A DNA stretch of 37,368 nt, taken from a virus. Positions 25,682 through 32,449 of the stretch are shown piece after piece. The stretch is from IMG/VR virus record IMGVR_UViG_3300025131_000160, positions 1-37,368 of that record; one strand, written 5' to 3'. Position 1 is the stretch's first letter; each line of letters begins with the position of its first letter. Position numbers and translations under genes: made by a program. The notes beneath the pieces were generated by a model. The model did not search any database and was not told the origin of the DNA. It worked only from the letters and a program-made list of their open reading frames with translations.

Positions 25682-26170
25682 TTATAAAATATTTTTTGGT
25701 GGCCATTCTCCTGGATCTACTTGCATACAAGTTAATCCTTCTTCTCTCCACATATCAACTACTTTTTGTCTATCATCAAATACTGCTACTAACTTATCTC
25801 TATCTTCAAATAAATCATCTAACCAATATTTTTTTAATTTACGATCATCCATAAATTTCCAAGGATGTGATGTTGGTCTCATTTTTAATATATGGTATGG
25901 AACATTATGTTTATTTAGCCACATCTTTGTAGTTAATTGAGTTCCTTTACATCTACCAGATAATATTGCAATCATATAACCTGCTTCGGCTAACGCTTGT
26001 GCTGTTTTAATAACTGGATGATTAGGTTTATCTAGTTTGATGTTTTCTGGGTTAAAGAATTTATCCCAATCTAATTTACCATTTTCTTTTTCTGAAACTT
26101 TTCTTCTTTCATCTATTAAGGCTAATGTGCCGTCTAGATCAAATATAAACCATTTATTCTCTGTTACCAT
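25682..26170 (-). CDS. Polynucleotide 3'-phosphatase, HAD family, PseT-like (162 aa)
   Basis: The protein matches the C-terminal phosphatase half of T4 polynucleotide kinase and lacks the kinase half. HAD motif I is FIFDLDGTLAL with Asp11 and Asp13, motif II is ILSGRCKGT (Ser71), and the motif IV region is VAVFDDRQKVVDMWREEG with LTCMQVDPGEW; T4 PseT has a very similar DDR..VV.MWR..G..C.QV..G. It probably removes 3'-phosphates from nucleic acid ends, in nick, tRNA or RNA repair, possibly with a separate ligase or kinase elsewhere in the genome. It is 2 nt after the 103-aa gene. Confidence 0.85.
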   Translation of the reverse strand: MVTENKWFIFDLDGTLALIDERRKVSEKENGKLDWDKFFNPENIKLDKPNHPVIKTAQALAEAGYMIAILSGRCKGTQLTTKMWLNKHNVPYHILKMRPTSHPWKFMDDRKLKKYWLDDLFEDRDKLVAVFDDRQKVVDMWREEGLTCMQVDPGEWPPKNIL

Positions 26171-26172
26171 AA

Positions 26173-26484
26173 TTATATAGATTCGTTAAGCCATCCATTA
26201 TCTAATACTGTTGAACAAGGTATTTTTGTTTCGGTAGTTTTATTTGTTACATAATATACATATATATATCTACCACCTGGGTACATTTGTTGTTCTATTC
26301 TTTTGAAAAGACCTTTTTTAAGTCCTCTACGTAACATATCAGCATATTTTTTATTTGATTTACCCATTACGGTTCCATGATAATTTCTATCATAATCAAA
26401 TGCTGCTTTTGTAATTTCGTTTTCTGTCATAGGTCCATTTTTTTGGAGAACCTTAACCATTTGTTTTACTGAATTTCTAATCAT
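26173..26484 (-). CDS. Winged-helix-like protein (103 aa)
   Basis: The pattern MIRNSVKQMVKVLQKNGPMT, ENEITKAAFDYDR, ADMLRRGLKKGLFKRI, then YPGGRYIYVYYVT looks like a winged helix: helix, ENEI turn helix, recognition helix, and beta hairpin wing. DNA binding is inferred. It is the first gene behind candidate early/middle promoter copy 2 and may regulate the genes around it. The leader is AAAAAATAAAAA, without Shine-Dalgarno. Confidence 0.6.
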   Translation of the reverse strand: MIRNSVKQMVKVLQKNGPMTENEITKAAFDYDRNYHGTVMGKSNKKYADMLRRGLKKGLFKRIEQQMYPGGRYIYVYYVTNKTTETKIPCSTVLDNGWLNESI

Positions 26485-26545
26485 TTTTTATTTTTTATTT
26501 ATTATAATCTTTTATATCTAATTAACTAATACTAATTAATTATAT

Positions 26546-26614
26546 ATAAAGATAAGGTTTTTTTCTCATATATCCTAGACTTTTTCAAGCTTTTTTTAAA
26601 AAAGTTATTAAGAA
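26546..26614 (-). promoter_or_regulatory. Candidate early/middle promoter, copy 2
   Basis: The minus strand reads CTTAATAACTTTTTT, then a poorly paired A/T hairpin, GAAAAAGTCTAGGATATATG, AGAAAAAAACCT and TATCTTTATA. About 70 bp are shared, with gaps and substitutions, with 33681-33749. The predicted start point is near 26540, about 55 nt before the ATG at 26484. It lies immediately after a terminator for the upstream gene. Confidence 0.6.
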
Positions 26615-26618
26615 CATA

Positions 26619-26646
26619 AAATAGGGCACCCGAAGGCACCCTATTT
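26619..26646 (-). terminator. Hairpin with UUCG loop, probable terminator
   Basis: The minus strand forms AAATAGGGUGCC-UUCG-GGUGCCCTATTT, a 12-bp stem (two G-U pairs) closed by a UUCG tetraloop, 16 nt after the stop codon of the gene at 26662. The U-run after it is short (TATTTTATG). T4-type phages often use UUCG-capped hairpins as terminators or 3' stabilisers. It separates the membrane-protein gene from promoter copy 2. Confidence 0.75.
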
Positions 26647-26661
26647 AATATTCAAGCTAAA

Positions 26662-26886
26662 TTACTTCTTAACAAAGAATGATGTTAATAATACTAATAC
26701 AACTAATCCTACAAATCCACCTTCACCTAATGAAGTGATAAGTGCTGTTAGATTAGCTACAACATCCATTCCAAATACTGATCCGCCTGTTAAAACGTAC
26801 CATAAGATTGTCACTGGAAGAATGGCTAACAATACTGTTCCTAATCCTCCTACGAAATCTGTAATCATTTTAATTACGTTATTCAT
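26662..26886 (-). CDS. Small two-helix membrane protein (74 aa)
   Basis: There are two long hydrophobic segments (about 10-30: FVGGLGTVLLAILPVTILWY; about 54-72: GEGGFVGLVVLVLLTSFFVK) separated by a polar loop, with Lys at both ends. I recall closely similar small membrane proteins from marine T4-like phages, without a proven function. The size and topology would fit a holin, but no lysin gene is adjacent. GAGGAAAACAA precedes the ATG. It is an isolated unit ending in a strong hairpin, which suggests abundant or separately controlled expression. Confidence 0.7.
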   Translation of the reverse strand: MNNVIKMITDFVGGLGTVLLAILPVTILWYVLTGGSVFGMDVVANLTALITSLGEGGFVGLVVLVLLTSFFVKK

Positions 26887-27006
26887 TTGTTTTCCTCTTT
26901 TTTTGTAATACTTGTTTTACGGCATTATGGCCTAATTGATTTAGAGAGCTCATTTACTTTTTTGGAAAATAGACAGAATCTATCTTCGTGTATTATAAAC
27001 GATTGT

Positions 27007-27049
27007 GTCCTATAAATAGGACGGGTACTACATAGTAATTAAATACTAT
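27007..27049 (-). terminator. Two consecutive hairpins after the beta-barrel gene
   Basis: Directly after the TAA stop at 27050, the minus strand has ATAGTA-TTTAAT-TACTAT (27032-27049) and then GTCCTA-TTTA-TAGGAC (27007-27022). Neither is followed by a clear U-run, so they may be a terminator or 3' end protection. The rest of the gap to the next gene (26887-27006) shows nothing definite. Confidence 0.4.
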
Positions 27050-27481
27050 TTAGAATCGGTAAGCTAAGCCTAACTTAAACTCACCAGCTCTATCACCCTC
27101 TTCATCTTCTTTTAGGTTCATGCTGTAATTTGGTTCAACATACATACCTTTCCAAAGATTAAAAGAGTAACCTACACCTACAGAAAGATTGTCAAATGTT
27201 TCTGTTGTTGGTGCTGAAACTGAAATATATACATCTGTATTCCAGTTATAACGACCAAAAAGATCGTATTGAGATTCACCTAATGAATCTTCTCCTGCTG
27301 TAATGAACCCAACGGTCCATTTGTCATTTAACGTATATCCTAAACCTAGGTTATCAGTTAAACTTGACATTTCCCACTCAGCGCCTTCTTCAGCAGCTTG
27401 GTAAGTTGTTACTACCATAAACTGTGCAGATGCAAATAATGTGGAAAAAGCTAAAGCTAATGTTAAAATTAAATTTTTCAT
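27050..27481 (-). CDS. Outer-membrane beta-barrel protein with signal peptide (143 aa)
   Basis: A clear signal peptide, MKNLILTLALAFSTLFASAQ, is cut most likely between Ala19 and Gln20, as is common in Bacteroidetes secreted proteins. The mature part is made of alternating amphipathic strands with turns (LGLGYTLNDKWTVGFI, QYDLFGRYNWNTDVYISVS, NLSVGVGYSFNLW, GEFKLGLAYRF). It ends in an aromatic residue (Phe143), the usual outer-membrane barrel signal. About eight strands can be counted. It probably inserts in the host outer membrane, where it might block receptors against other phages. TTAAGGAGAATAAATTT precedes the ATG; it is a single-gene unit. Origin by transfer from a Bacteroidetes host is likely. 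Confidence 0.8.
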   Translation of the reverse strand: MKNLILTLALAFSTLFASAQFMVVTTYQAAEEGAEWEMSSLTDNLGLGYTLNDKWTVGFITAGEDSLGESQYDLFGRYNWNTDVYISVSAPTTETFDNLSVGVGYSFNLWKGMYVEPNYSMNLKEDEEGDRAGEFKLGLAYRF

Positions 27482-27629
27482 AAATTTATTCTCCTTAATT
27501 TGATTTTGGCCACTATTGGCTGTCTGTTCAAGGAGCCCTCTATTTAGTACGCCTCAATTGTAGCGTATTTTCTCCTTAATCATAATACTATTGTATAATA
27601 TATAAAATATTATTCAAAGTACCAAATGT

Positions 27630-27929
27630 TTAATCATCTTTTTTTACTTTAGTAGATGCATCACCTTTTGCATCTCTTTTGTAATCTAAATAAGCTCTTA
27701 AAACTTCGTTAGGTGTAATTTCCAATGAACTTGCCAATGCCATTATCACCTGTGAAACCACTTTCCTTTTTTGGAAAGATCCTTTTGCACGTTTCCCTAG
27801 ACTAGATAATAGCATTGCTAGTCGTGCATTGTCCGTAACTGTACCTTTCTTGACTACTCTTGTCGTAGCCTCGGCTTTTATATTTTTGATTTCTTCCTTT
27901 ACTAATTGTTTAATATATGATCGTTTCAT
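27630..27929 (-). CDS. Small basic protein with targeting-like N-terminus (99 aa)
   Basis: The N-terminus MKRSYIKQLVKEEIKNIKAE is similar to the basic amphipathic N-termini of five other proteins here, though its possible cut site KAE|A lacks the Leu/Ile of the T4 gp21 site. The body is basic and helical (LLSSLGKRAKGSFQKRKVVS, LEITPNEVLRAYLDYKRDAK) and ends in Lys/Asp. It could be a packaged DNA-associated protein. It lies 8 nt after the 131-aa gene, which has the same type of N-terminus. Confidence 0.55.
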   Translation of the reverse strand: MKRSYIKQLVKEEIKNIKAEATTRVVKKGTVTDNARLAMLLSSLGKRAKGSFQKRKVVSQVIMALASSLEITPNEVLRAYLDYKRDAKGDASTKVKKDD

Positions 27930-27937
27930 AATATTAC

Positions 27938-28333
27938 CTATTGTTTTGGAATAGGAATAGATCTTCTACCACCTTTCAATCTTTTGCCTTCTAATTGATT
28001 AGCAGTATCTAATTCTGCTCCAATTAACTTATATAATATTCCTGCATCGCTTATTAAATCTTGTAATTGTTTATATGCCTCATAGGAAGTAGGACCACCT
28101 TTAGCTGCATCCTTCGCAGTTGCTAATGCTCCTGATAATCTATCTACTATTTGATTTCTAATAGATGACCTATTTAAAGATGCAAACCCTGTTACCTTTA
28201 CCATTGGGTCATTTGGGTCCATATCCTTTGGATCGGCCAATGTTCCAAATTTATACGATTCTTCATTAAGTGCTGAATTTACTTCTTCTCGTATAATCTG
28301 TTTTAATCTATTTTTTAAATCTTTACCTTGCAT
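27938..28333 (-). CDS. Small protein with capsid-targeting-like N-terminus (131 aa)
   Basis: The N-terminus MQGKDLKNRLKQIIREEVNS with ALNE24 is the clearest instance of the shared KxIIREEV...LxE pattern, and cleavage would be after Glu24. The rest is helical (SIRNQIVDRLSGALATAKDA, SYEAYKQLQDLISDAGILYK) and ends in the basic KRLKGGRRSIPIPKQ. This suits an internal head protein, but no family was recognised. It lies between the 84-aa membrane protein and the 99-aa gene. Confidence 0.6.
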   Translation of the reverse strand: MQGKDLKNRLKQIIREEVNSALNEESYKFGTLADPKDMDPNDPMVKVTGFASLNRSSIRNQIVDRLSGALATAKDAAKGGPTSYEAYKQLQDLISDAGILYKLIGAELDTANQLEGKRLKGGRRSIPIPKQ

Positions 28334-28336
28334 ACT

Positions 28337-28591
28337 CTAATTCCAAAATATTAATTTACCAAGGATGCCTAGTACTGCAATCCATACAGACCAAATAGCA
28401 CCATTGGCTTTTTTCCTAAAATCAGTATTCCTATTAACTCTTGCTATTGCTCCTGTATCAGGGTCTAATAAGACTTTCTTAATCATTGTAATATCATCTT
28501 GCATTTTAGTCTGGCCAGACCTAAGATGTTCTACATCGTTTTTAACAAGTTTAATCTCACTATATAAATGTTCATTCGTCGGTCGTGCCAT
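28337..28591 (-). CDS. Coiled-coil protein with C-terminal membrane helix (84 aa)
   Basis: The first 45 residues form a heptad-like helix (EIKLVKNDVEHLRSGQTKMQ). A C-terminal hydrophobic segment follows at about 65-83 (AIWSVWIAVLGILGKLIFW). This tail-anchored layout resembles XhlA-type or accessory holin proteins, but the match is only architectural. It is 3 nt from the 131-aa gene, and its start overlaps nothing. The Hc1-like gene ends 4 nt upstream. Confidence 0.6.
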   Translation of the reverse strand: MARPTNEHLYSEIKLVKNDVEHLRSGQTKMQDDITMIKKVLLDPDTGAIARVNRNTDFRKKANGAIWSVWIAVLGILGKLIFWN

Positions 28592-28595
28592 TTTA

Positions 28596-28781
28596 TTATG
28601 ATCTTTTAGATTCTAATACTGATTGTTTTCTATAATCGGTTACTAATTTTTTTATTTCACCAATTGACTTTCTTGCTCTTGTTGCTGCTGCTTTATTACC
28701 TTTATCGGTAAATTTTCTATGATTTTCTTGAAACGTCTCCCAAAGGTCATTCAATGTATCATATAACTGAGTTGTACTCAT
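28596..28781 (-). CDS. Hc1-type histone H1-like protein (61 aa)
   Basis: Chlamydial Hc1 and its Bacteroidetes relatives compact DNA. This protein has the family core: an N-terminal helix (LYDTLNDLWETFQENHRKF), then DKGNKAAATRARKSIGEIKK (about 26-45) and a YRKQSVLESK end; Hc1 itself has EKGNKAAAQRVRTESIKLEK and YRKESIKAEK. The long Lys/Ala-rich tail of chlamydial Hc1 is absent, as in short Bacteroidetes versions. It may condense phage or host DNA. AATAGGAGAACAGTT precedes the ATG, and candidate late element D lies 23 nt upstream, so late expression and packaging are plausible. Confidence 0.8.
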   Translation of the reverse strand: MSTTQLYDTLNDLWETFQENHRKFTDKGNKAAATRARKSIGEIKKLVTDYRKQSVLESKRS

Positions 28782-28804
28782 AACTGTTCTCCTATTGTTA
28801 TTAA

Positions 28805-28819
28805 TTTAAAATAAATATG
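28805..28819 (-). promoter_or_regulatory. Candidate late promoter element D
   Basis: The minus strand reads CATATTTATTTTAAA, identical to element C, 23 nt before the ATG of the Hc1-like gene. It is in the gap between that gene and the acidic protein gene at 28835. Confidence 0.55.
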
Positions 28820-28834
28820 CGGTTACCGTTGAAA

Positions 28835-29368
28835 TTAATCGCCATACTCATCGTAATCTTCTCTTATATCGTAATCTAATCCAACTTTAATATCACGGCC
28901 CTTAGATCTTACGTGTACTACCTCTTCAAATGATAACGGAATTAATTTTCCCCATTTTCTATCAGTATGAAACTTACCTTCCATTGGACCATGTTTAGGA
29001 TGTATATGGTAATCACCTTTATATTCTATCATATCCTCTGTAGCATATTCTCCACCTGATGTCCAAAGTTCTTCTTGTAATCCTGGATCATCTGGGTCGG
29101 TATCATCATACTCTTCATCATCTAGATCTGGAATAATATCTTCTTCTATATGATCTGATGCATCAGATTCTGGTTCTGATGTTATAACTTCGAATTGATT
29201 TTTAAATTCAAATTTAAGTTGAGATTCATCAGTTATTCCATCTGATTGAAATATTAAATCACCATCTAAATATACTTCTCCTATATCTCGATCTTCATCT
29301 AATACTATTTCTAGATCTTTACCATTATATAATGTATCATTTTCTCTATCTTGAAATTCAAATGCCAT
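28835..29368 (-). CDS. Acidic probable virion protein (177 aa)
   Basis: The N-terminal part (about 10-60) contains NGKDLEIVLDEDRDIGEVYL, DGDLIFQS and ESQLKFEFKNQFEV, a module that also occurs in the neighbouring 251-aa protein. A very acidic linker follows (IIPDLDDEEYDDTDPDDPGL). The C-terminal part has a YKGDYHIHPKHGPMEGKFHT motif with three His, which I associate with tail or virion proteins of marine phages. The function is unknown. It is 3 nt after the 251-aa gene. Confidence 0.6.
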   Translation of the reverse strand: MAFEFQDRENDTLYNGKDLEIVLDEDRDIGEVYLDGDLIFQSDGITDESQLKFEFKNQFEVITSEPESDASDHIEEDIIPDLDDEEYDDTDPDDPGLQEELWTSGGEYATEDMIEYKGDYHIHPKHGPMEGKFHTDRKWGKLIPLSFEEVVHVRSKGRDIKVGLDYDIREDYDEYGD

Positions 29369-29371
29369 AAC

Positions 29372-30127
29372 TTACCTTTTATATCTAATATGTTTATCAG
29401 TTACTATATATTCAGTATATAGATCTTCATGATCATCTACTACATCATCTAATTCATCTTGAACCATATCAGTATAATGTTTCTTGAAGTCTTCACTGAA
29501 CATTCCTGGATATTCTTGTTTCAATCTTAATTGATAATCTGATTCGAATTTTTCAGCATATTCCGCTTCTAACTCAGCTCTTAATTCATTTAATTCTTCT
29601 TCCATCTCTTGTTCCATTGCATCATCCATTGCAGCCGTTTCACCAAACATTTGCGGATCATTTTCAGCTTCTGCCATAATATTAGCTACTTGAGATGCAG
29701 TTAATTGTTGTATATCGAATTGATCTATGAAGGCCTCTATAAGTTTCTTTTGAGATGCAAACCTTAATTGAGTTTCCCAAATAACATGTCCATCAAGTAA
29801 TACCTTTTCTGGTTCTCCTTGTCCTAGGATTCCTCTATTAATATCAAAATCTAAATTACGTCCTAAAAATGTTTCTTCAGGATCGGCCATATCAGTAATT
29901 AAAACATATCCTGTATTTTTAGGAGGCATTCTATGCCCGGTAGGTGTTAACGCTTCTTTAAGAGCTCTCAACTCTTCAGCTCTCTCTCCTGTCATTGGAG
30001 GAGTTTGTCCTAGAAATACACTAGGTCCATTTGGAGATTGTTTCATAGGATTCCTACGTCGACGTTTTTTACGTCTTCTCTTACCTAAAATCCCTAAAGC
30101 GACTGCTCCTGCTATTAATGGAAACAT
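29372..30127 (-). CDS. Virion-type protein with hydrophobic, polybasic N-terminus (251 aa)
   Basis: The first 15 residues are hydrophobic (MFPLIAGAVALGILG) and are followed by a polybasic run KRRRKKRRRRN (16-26). About 85-140 hold FLGRNLDFDI, KVLLDGHVIWETQLRFAS and KLIEAFIDQFDI, matching the module of the 177-aa neighbour. The C-terminal half is an acidic coiled coil (EQEMEEELNELRAELEAEYA). Membrane anchoring or DNA contact by the basic run is possible. AATAGGAGAAAATTT precedes the ATG, and candidate late element E is 20 nt upstream. Confidence 0.6.
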   Translation of the reverse strand: MFPLIAGAVALGILGKRRRKKRRRRNPMKQSPNGPSVFLGQTPPMTGERAEELRALKEALTPTGHRMPPKNTGYVLITDMADPEETFLGRNLDFDINRGILGQGEPEKVLLDGHVIWETQLRFASQKKLIEAFIDQFDIQQLTASQVANIMAEAENDPQMFGETAAMDDAMEQEMEEELNELRAELEAEYAEKFESDYQLRLKQEYPGMFSEDFKKHYTDMVQDELDDVVDDHEDLYTEYIVTDKHIRYKR

Positions 30128-30147
30128 AAATTTTCTCCTATTATTAT

Positions 30148-30162
30148 TTTAATATAAATATG
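30148..30162 (-). promoter_or_regulatory. Candidate late promoter element E
   Basis: The minus strand reads CATATTTATATTAAA, identical to elements B and F, 20 nt before the ATG at 30127. Confidence 0.55.
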
Positions 30163-30175
30163 GAGTTAATAAAGT

Positions 30176-30670
30176 TTAACTATTGGAATATGATGATAGT
30201 TTAGAAGATATCCACCCTGCAACTCGTTTAACGATACCACGTTTCTTAGGTGTATGTATTGTAGACTCAGGTTTTGTATGAATTACAGGTTCAATTATCT
30301 TTTCTACAACTTTTTTTGGTTGTTCTTTTGTAATAGTTGATTTTTTAGGTATTATAATAGGTCTTGGTTTCCTAGGAGACATTTTTCTAGGCGTAAAATT
30401 AGATTTATTAGGAACATCTTGTTCTGGCTGTGCTACTTTTTCTACTTTTACAGATAATATATTATATTTATCAGTATTTATATTTTCAATAACATAATCT
30501 GTACTATTATGGTTTAATAAATCGCCGATTTCAATGTTTTGTTTATCTTGATAGTTAACAGTATCAATATTTCCATCAGAATCCAAAACAATTTGTGCAA
30601 ATTGCATATCTTTTTTAAGATGAAATTCAGTTTCTGAAATTTTAGTGAAATTACCTAGTATTGCTTTCAT
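30176..30670 (-). CDS. Protein of unknown function with basic tail (164 aa)
   Basis: The N-terminal 80 residues are beta-rich (FHLKKDMQFAQIVLDSDGNI, DYVIENINTDKYNILSVKVE) and look like a small barrel. The second half is Pro/Lys-rich and disordered (RKMSPRKPRPIIIPKKSTIT), with a final amphipathic helix (IVKRVAGWISSKLSSYS). No family was recognised. The leader is A-rich (AAAGTTATAAAAAA). The basic tail suggests nucleic-acid or membrane contact. Confidence 0.55.
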   Translation of the reverse strand: MKAILGNFTKISETEFHLKKDMQFAQIVLDSDGNIDTVNYQDKQNIEIGDLLNHNSTDYVIENINTDKYNILSVKVEKVAQPEQDVPNKSNFTPRKMSPRKPRPIIIPKKSTITKEQPKKVVEKIIEPVIHTKPESTIHTPKKRGIVKRVAGWISSKLSSYSNS

Positions 30671-30708
30671 TTTTTTATAACTTTATTATTAATAACCTAT
30701 TATATAAC

Positions 30709-30843
30709 CTATTTGCCTTGTCCTCTGTATTTCTTTTTATAGAACTTTGATTGTTTACAGTTAGATGTCTTAGTTTTGGCATGTACACCTGGTCTTTTCT
30801 TATATCTTTTCTTTGTATGTGTAAATGTACTTCGTACAGCCAT
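30709..30843 (-). CDS. Small basic protein (44 aa)
   Basis: A short frame from ATG 30843 reads MAVRSTFTHTKKRYKKRPGV, HAKTKTSNCKQSKFYKKKYR, GQGK. About 40 percent of residues are Lys or Arg. I recall very similar tiny basic proteins (THTKKRY.KRPGVH.KTKTS) from many marine T4-like phages, which supports it as a gene in spite of its size. It is probably a DNA- or RNA-binding or internal virion protein; the function is unknown. Confidence 0.75.
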   Translation of the reverse strand: MAVRSTFTHTKKRYKKRPGVHAKTKTSNCKQSKFYKKKYRGQGK

Positions 30844-30866
30844 CTTAATAACCTTTAATATGTATG

Positions 30867-31421
30867 TTAATCAAACTTAGATGCCGCGCCAGCTGGTCTA
30901 TCCTCGCCACCTACATCTTGTCCTTTAATGATATTAACGCCAACTTCTTTAAGTTTCATTCCAACCTCTCTAGCTAACTGAGGACTTGATGCTGCTAGTA
31001 CTGCAGATACCCATTGTGTTAAATCATTTTCCATATCTTCAGTGGATGTCCACTTAATATCAATGTTTGATACTATATCCATTGTAGAATAATCTACTTT
31101 TGATCTTGTAATAGGTCTTTCTGAAAGGTTTGGTTCAGCTTTTGTAGCATGTTCATGAGTTCGTCCTTCTAAAACACGTAATTTTTTGGTTGGAATGTCT
31201 CTAAATACCTTTCCTGTTCCAAAATCTACGTCAACATAGTTAACTTCACCAGCTTCATTCAAAGAATGAGCAACAACTTTACCTTTTTTACCTGATTTTA
31301 CCTCTTGTACATGTTTTGGACAGTCATGAACCACATCACCTGTACCAAATTCTGGTTTGAAATGATCACTTTCTTTAAGTGCTGTCTTAATTTCGTTTTT
31401 TATCCAATTTTTTACACTCAT
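30867..31421 (-). CDS. Protein with capsid-targeting-like N-terminus and SH3-like middle (184 aa)
   Basis: The N-terminus MSVKNWIKNEIKTALKE17 is a short basic helix ending in LKE, like the other targeting-type peptides here. Residues about 22-85 look like a small beta barrel (EFGTGDVVHDCPKHVQEVKS, GKKGKVVAHSLNEAGEVNYV, DVDFGTGKVFRDIPTKKLRV). The C-terminal part is helical (DLTQWVSAVLAASSPQLARE). The function is unknown. It starts 14 nt after the 322-aa gene, with GAAGAAATC before the ATG. Confidence 0.55.
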   Translation of the reverse strand: MSVKNWIKNEIKTALKESDHFKPEFGTGDVVHDCPKHVQEVKSGKKGKVVAHSLNEAGEVNYVDVDFGTGKVFRDIPTKKLRVLEGRTHEHATKAEPNLSERPITRSKVDYSTMDIVSNIDIKWTSTEDMENDLTQWVSAVLAASSPQLAREVGMKLKEVGVNIIKGQDVGGEDRPAGAASKFD

Positions 31422-31435
31422 GATTTCTTCTTTTT

Positions 31436-32404
31436 TTAATATCTACCGATTTGATTTGCATTACCTCTTTCAAATGCTTGTAATATCTTTTTAATGTCTC
31501 CTGCCGTTTCTTTAGAAGACTTCTCATTATATGAACCTCCCCAATCATTTTCTCTATCTTTCTCAGCTTCATTTGCATATCTAATATATTCAGCATAATA
31601 TCTTAAAGCTCTCGTCATTGCTGACGTAACACTATTCATTGGAACATCATTACCATTAACGGTAGTTATTAAATCATCATACTTACCTGTTCTAACTAAT
31701 TCCATTCCTTCTGCCACAGCTGCATTAGCTATCTTAACTATTTTTGCAACCATTGCATCAACCTGGTCTCTTGAACCAACTCTTGCATTAATAATATCTC
31801 TATATCTATCCAAGTTAGCTCTTTTCCAAGCTCCTGCATCTTTGAAAGTATCCTTACCTAACTTAAGATCAGCTCTTTTTGCTTTCAATGCTTTAGTTCC
31901 TCCTCTGAATGATTCAAAATCCATTACATATATCTCATCAGCAATATCTTTAAGTTTTGAAACTTGTAATGTTCCACGCTTACCTAATCCTACTGCATCA
32001 GATGCAGATGAATATCTTACACTTCCTTTACTTCCTACTCCTTGACTACCAAAGTATTGAATCTTATTATCTAATGTTACAGCGGCTATTGAATCTTTGC
32101 CTTCAAACCCAATAGAGTTATTCCATCGATCGACTGAGAATGGATTATTTTTTCTTCCATTAATAACCCAGAATGCTAATCCTTTCTTTGCTAGGCTCGC
32201 ATTGTTAACTTTGTTTAATGTACCGGTTGGAAGTTTATCCCAAGCTATATTATGTGTATGTGCAAACTTCTTAAAAAAGCTGTTCCATCTGCCATGCATG
32301 CCACCCATCTTAGATATCTTTCTAATATTTGGATCTGCAAACGCTTCTGTCAGTACGTTAATATATTCTTCTCTAATAATTTGTCTTAATTTTAATATCT
32401 TCAT
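31436..32404 (-). CDS. Protein with capsid-targeting-like N-terminus (322 aa)
   Basis: The N-terminus MKILKLRQIIREEYINVLTE20 is followed by Ala21, which fits the T4 prohead protease site (L-x-E|A) closely. The body has a conserved-looking block (WNSFFKKFAHTHNIAWDKLP, LAKKGLAFWVINGRKNNPFS, AAVTLDNKIQYFGSQG) that I have seen in marine phage proteins without known function, and a long helical C-terminal part. It is a candidate internal head protein delivered with the DNA; an enzymatic activity such as ADP-ribosylation cannot be shown. AGGGATATAAAA precedes the ATG, behind candidate late element G. Confidence 0.6.
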   Translation of the reverse strand: MKILKLRQIIREEYINVLTEAFADPNIRKISKMGGMHGRWNSFFKKFAHTHNIAWDKLPTGTLNKVNNASLAKKGLAFWVINGRKNNPFSVDRWNNSIGFEGKDSIAAVTLDNKIQYFGSQGVGSKGSVRYSSASDAVGLGKRGTLQVSKLKDIADEIYVMDFESFRGGTKALKAKRADLKLGKDTFKDAGAWKRANLDRYRDIINARVGSRDQVDAMVAKIVKIANAAVAEGMELVRTGKYDDLITTVNGNDVPMNSVTSAMTRALRYYAEYIRYANEAEKDRENDWGGSYNEKSSKETAGDIKKILQAFERGNANQIGRY

Positions 32405-32431
32405 TTTTATATCCCTAATAGTCTATATTGA

Positions 32432-32447
32432 TTTATTAATAAATATG
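32432..32447 (-). promoter_or_regulatory. Candidate late promoter element G
   Basis: The minus strand reads CATATTTATTAATAAA, a variant of the recurring element with one extra base, 27 nt before the ATG at 32404. Confidence 0.4.
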
Positions 32448-32449
32448 CA

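Noticed and set aside
27482-27629. Leader peptide MIKEKIRYN upstream of the beta-barrel gene
   Set aside because: A nine-codon frame exists with a small TACGC/GCGTA hairpin, but this is expected by chance and no attenuator layout is visible.
31387-31596. Minus-strand frame of 69 codons
   Set aside because: Overlaps the C-terminal coding part of the 322-aa gene in another frame and has no start signal.
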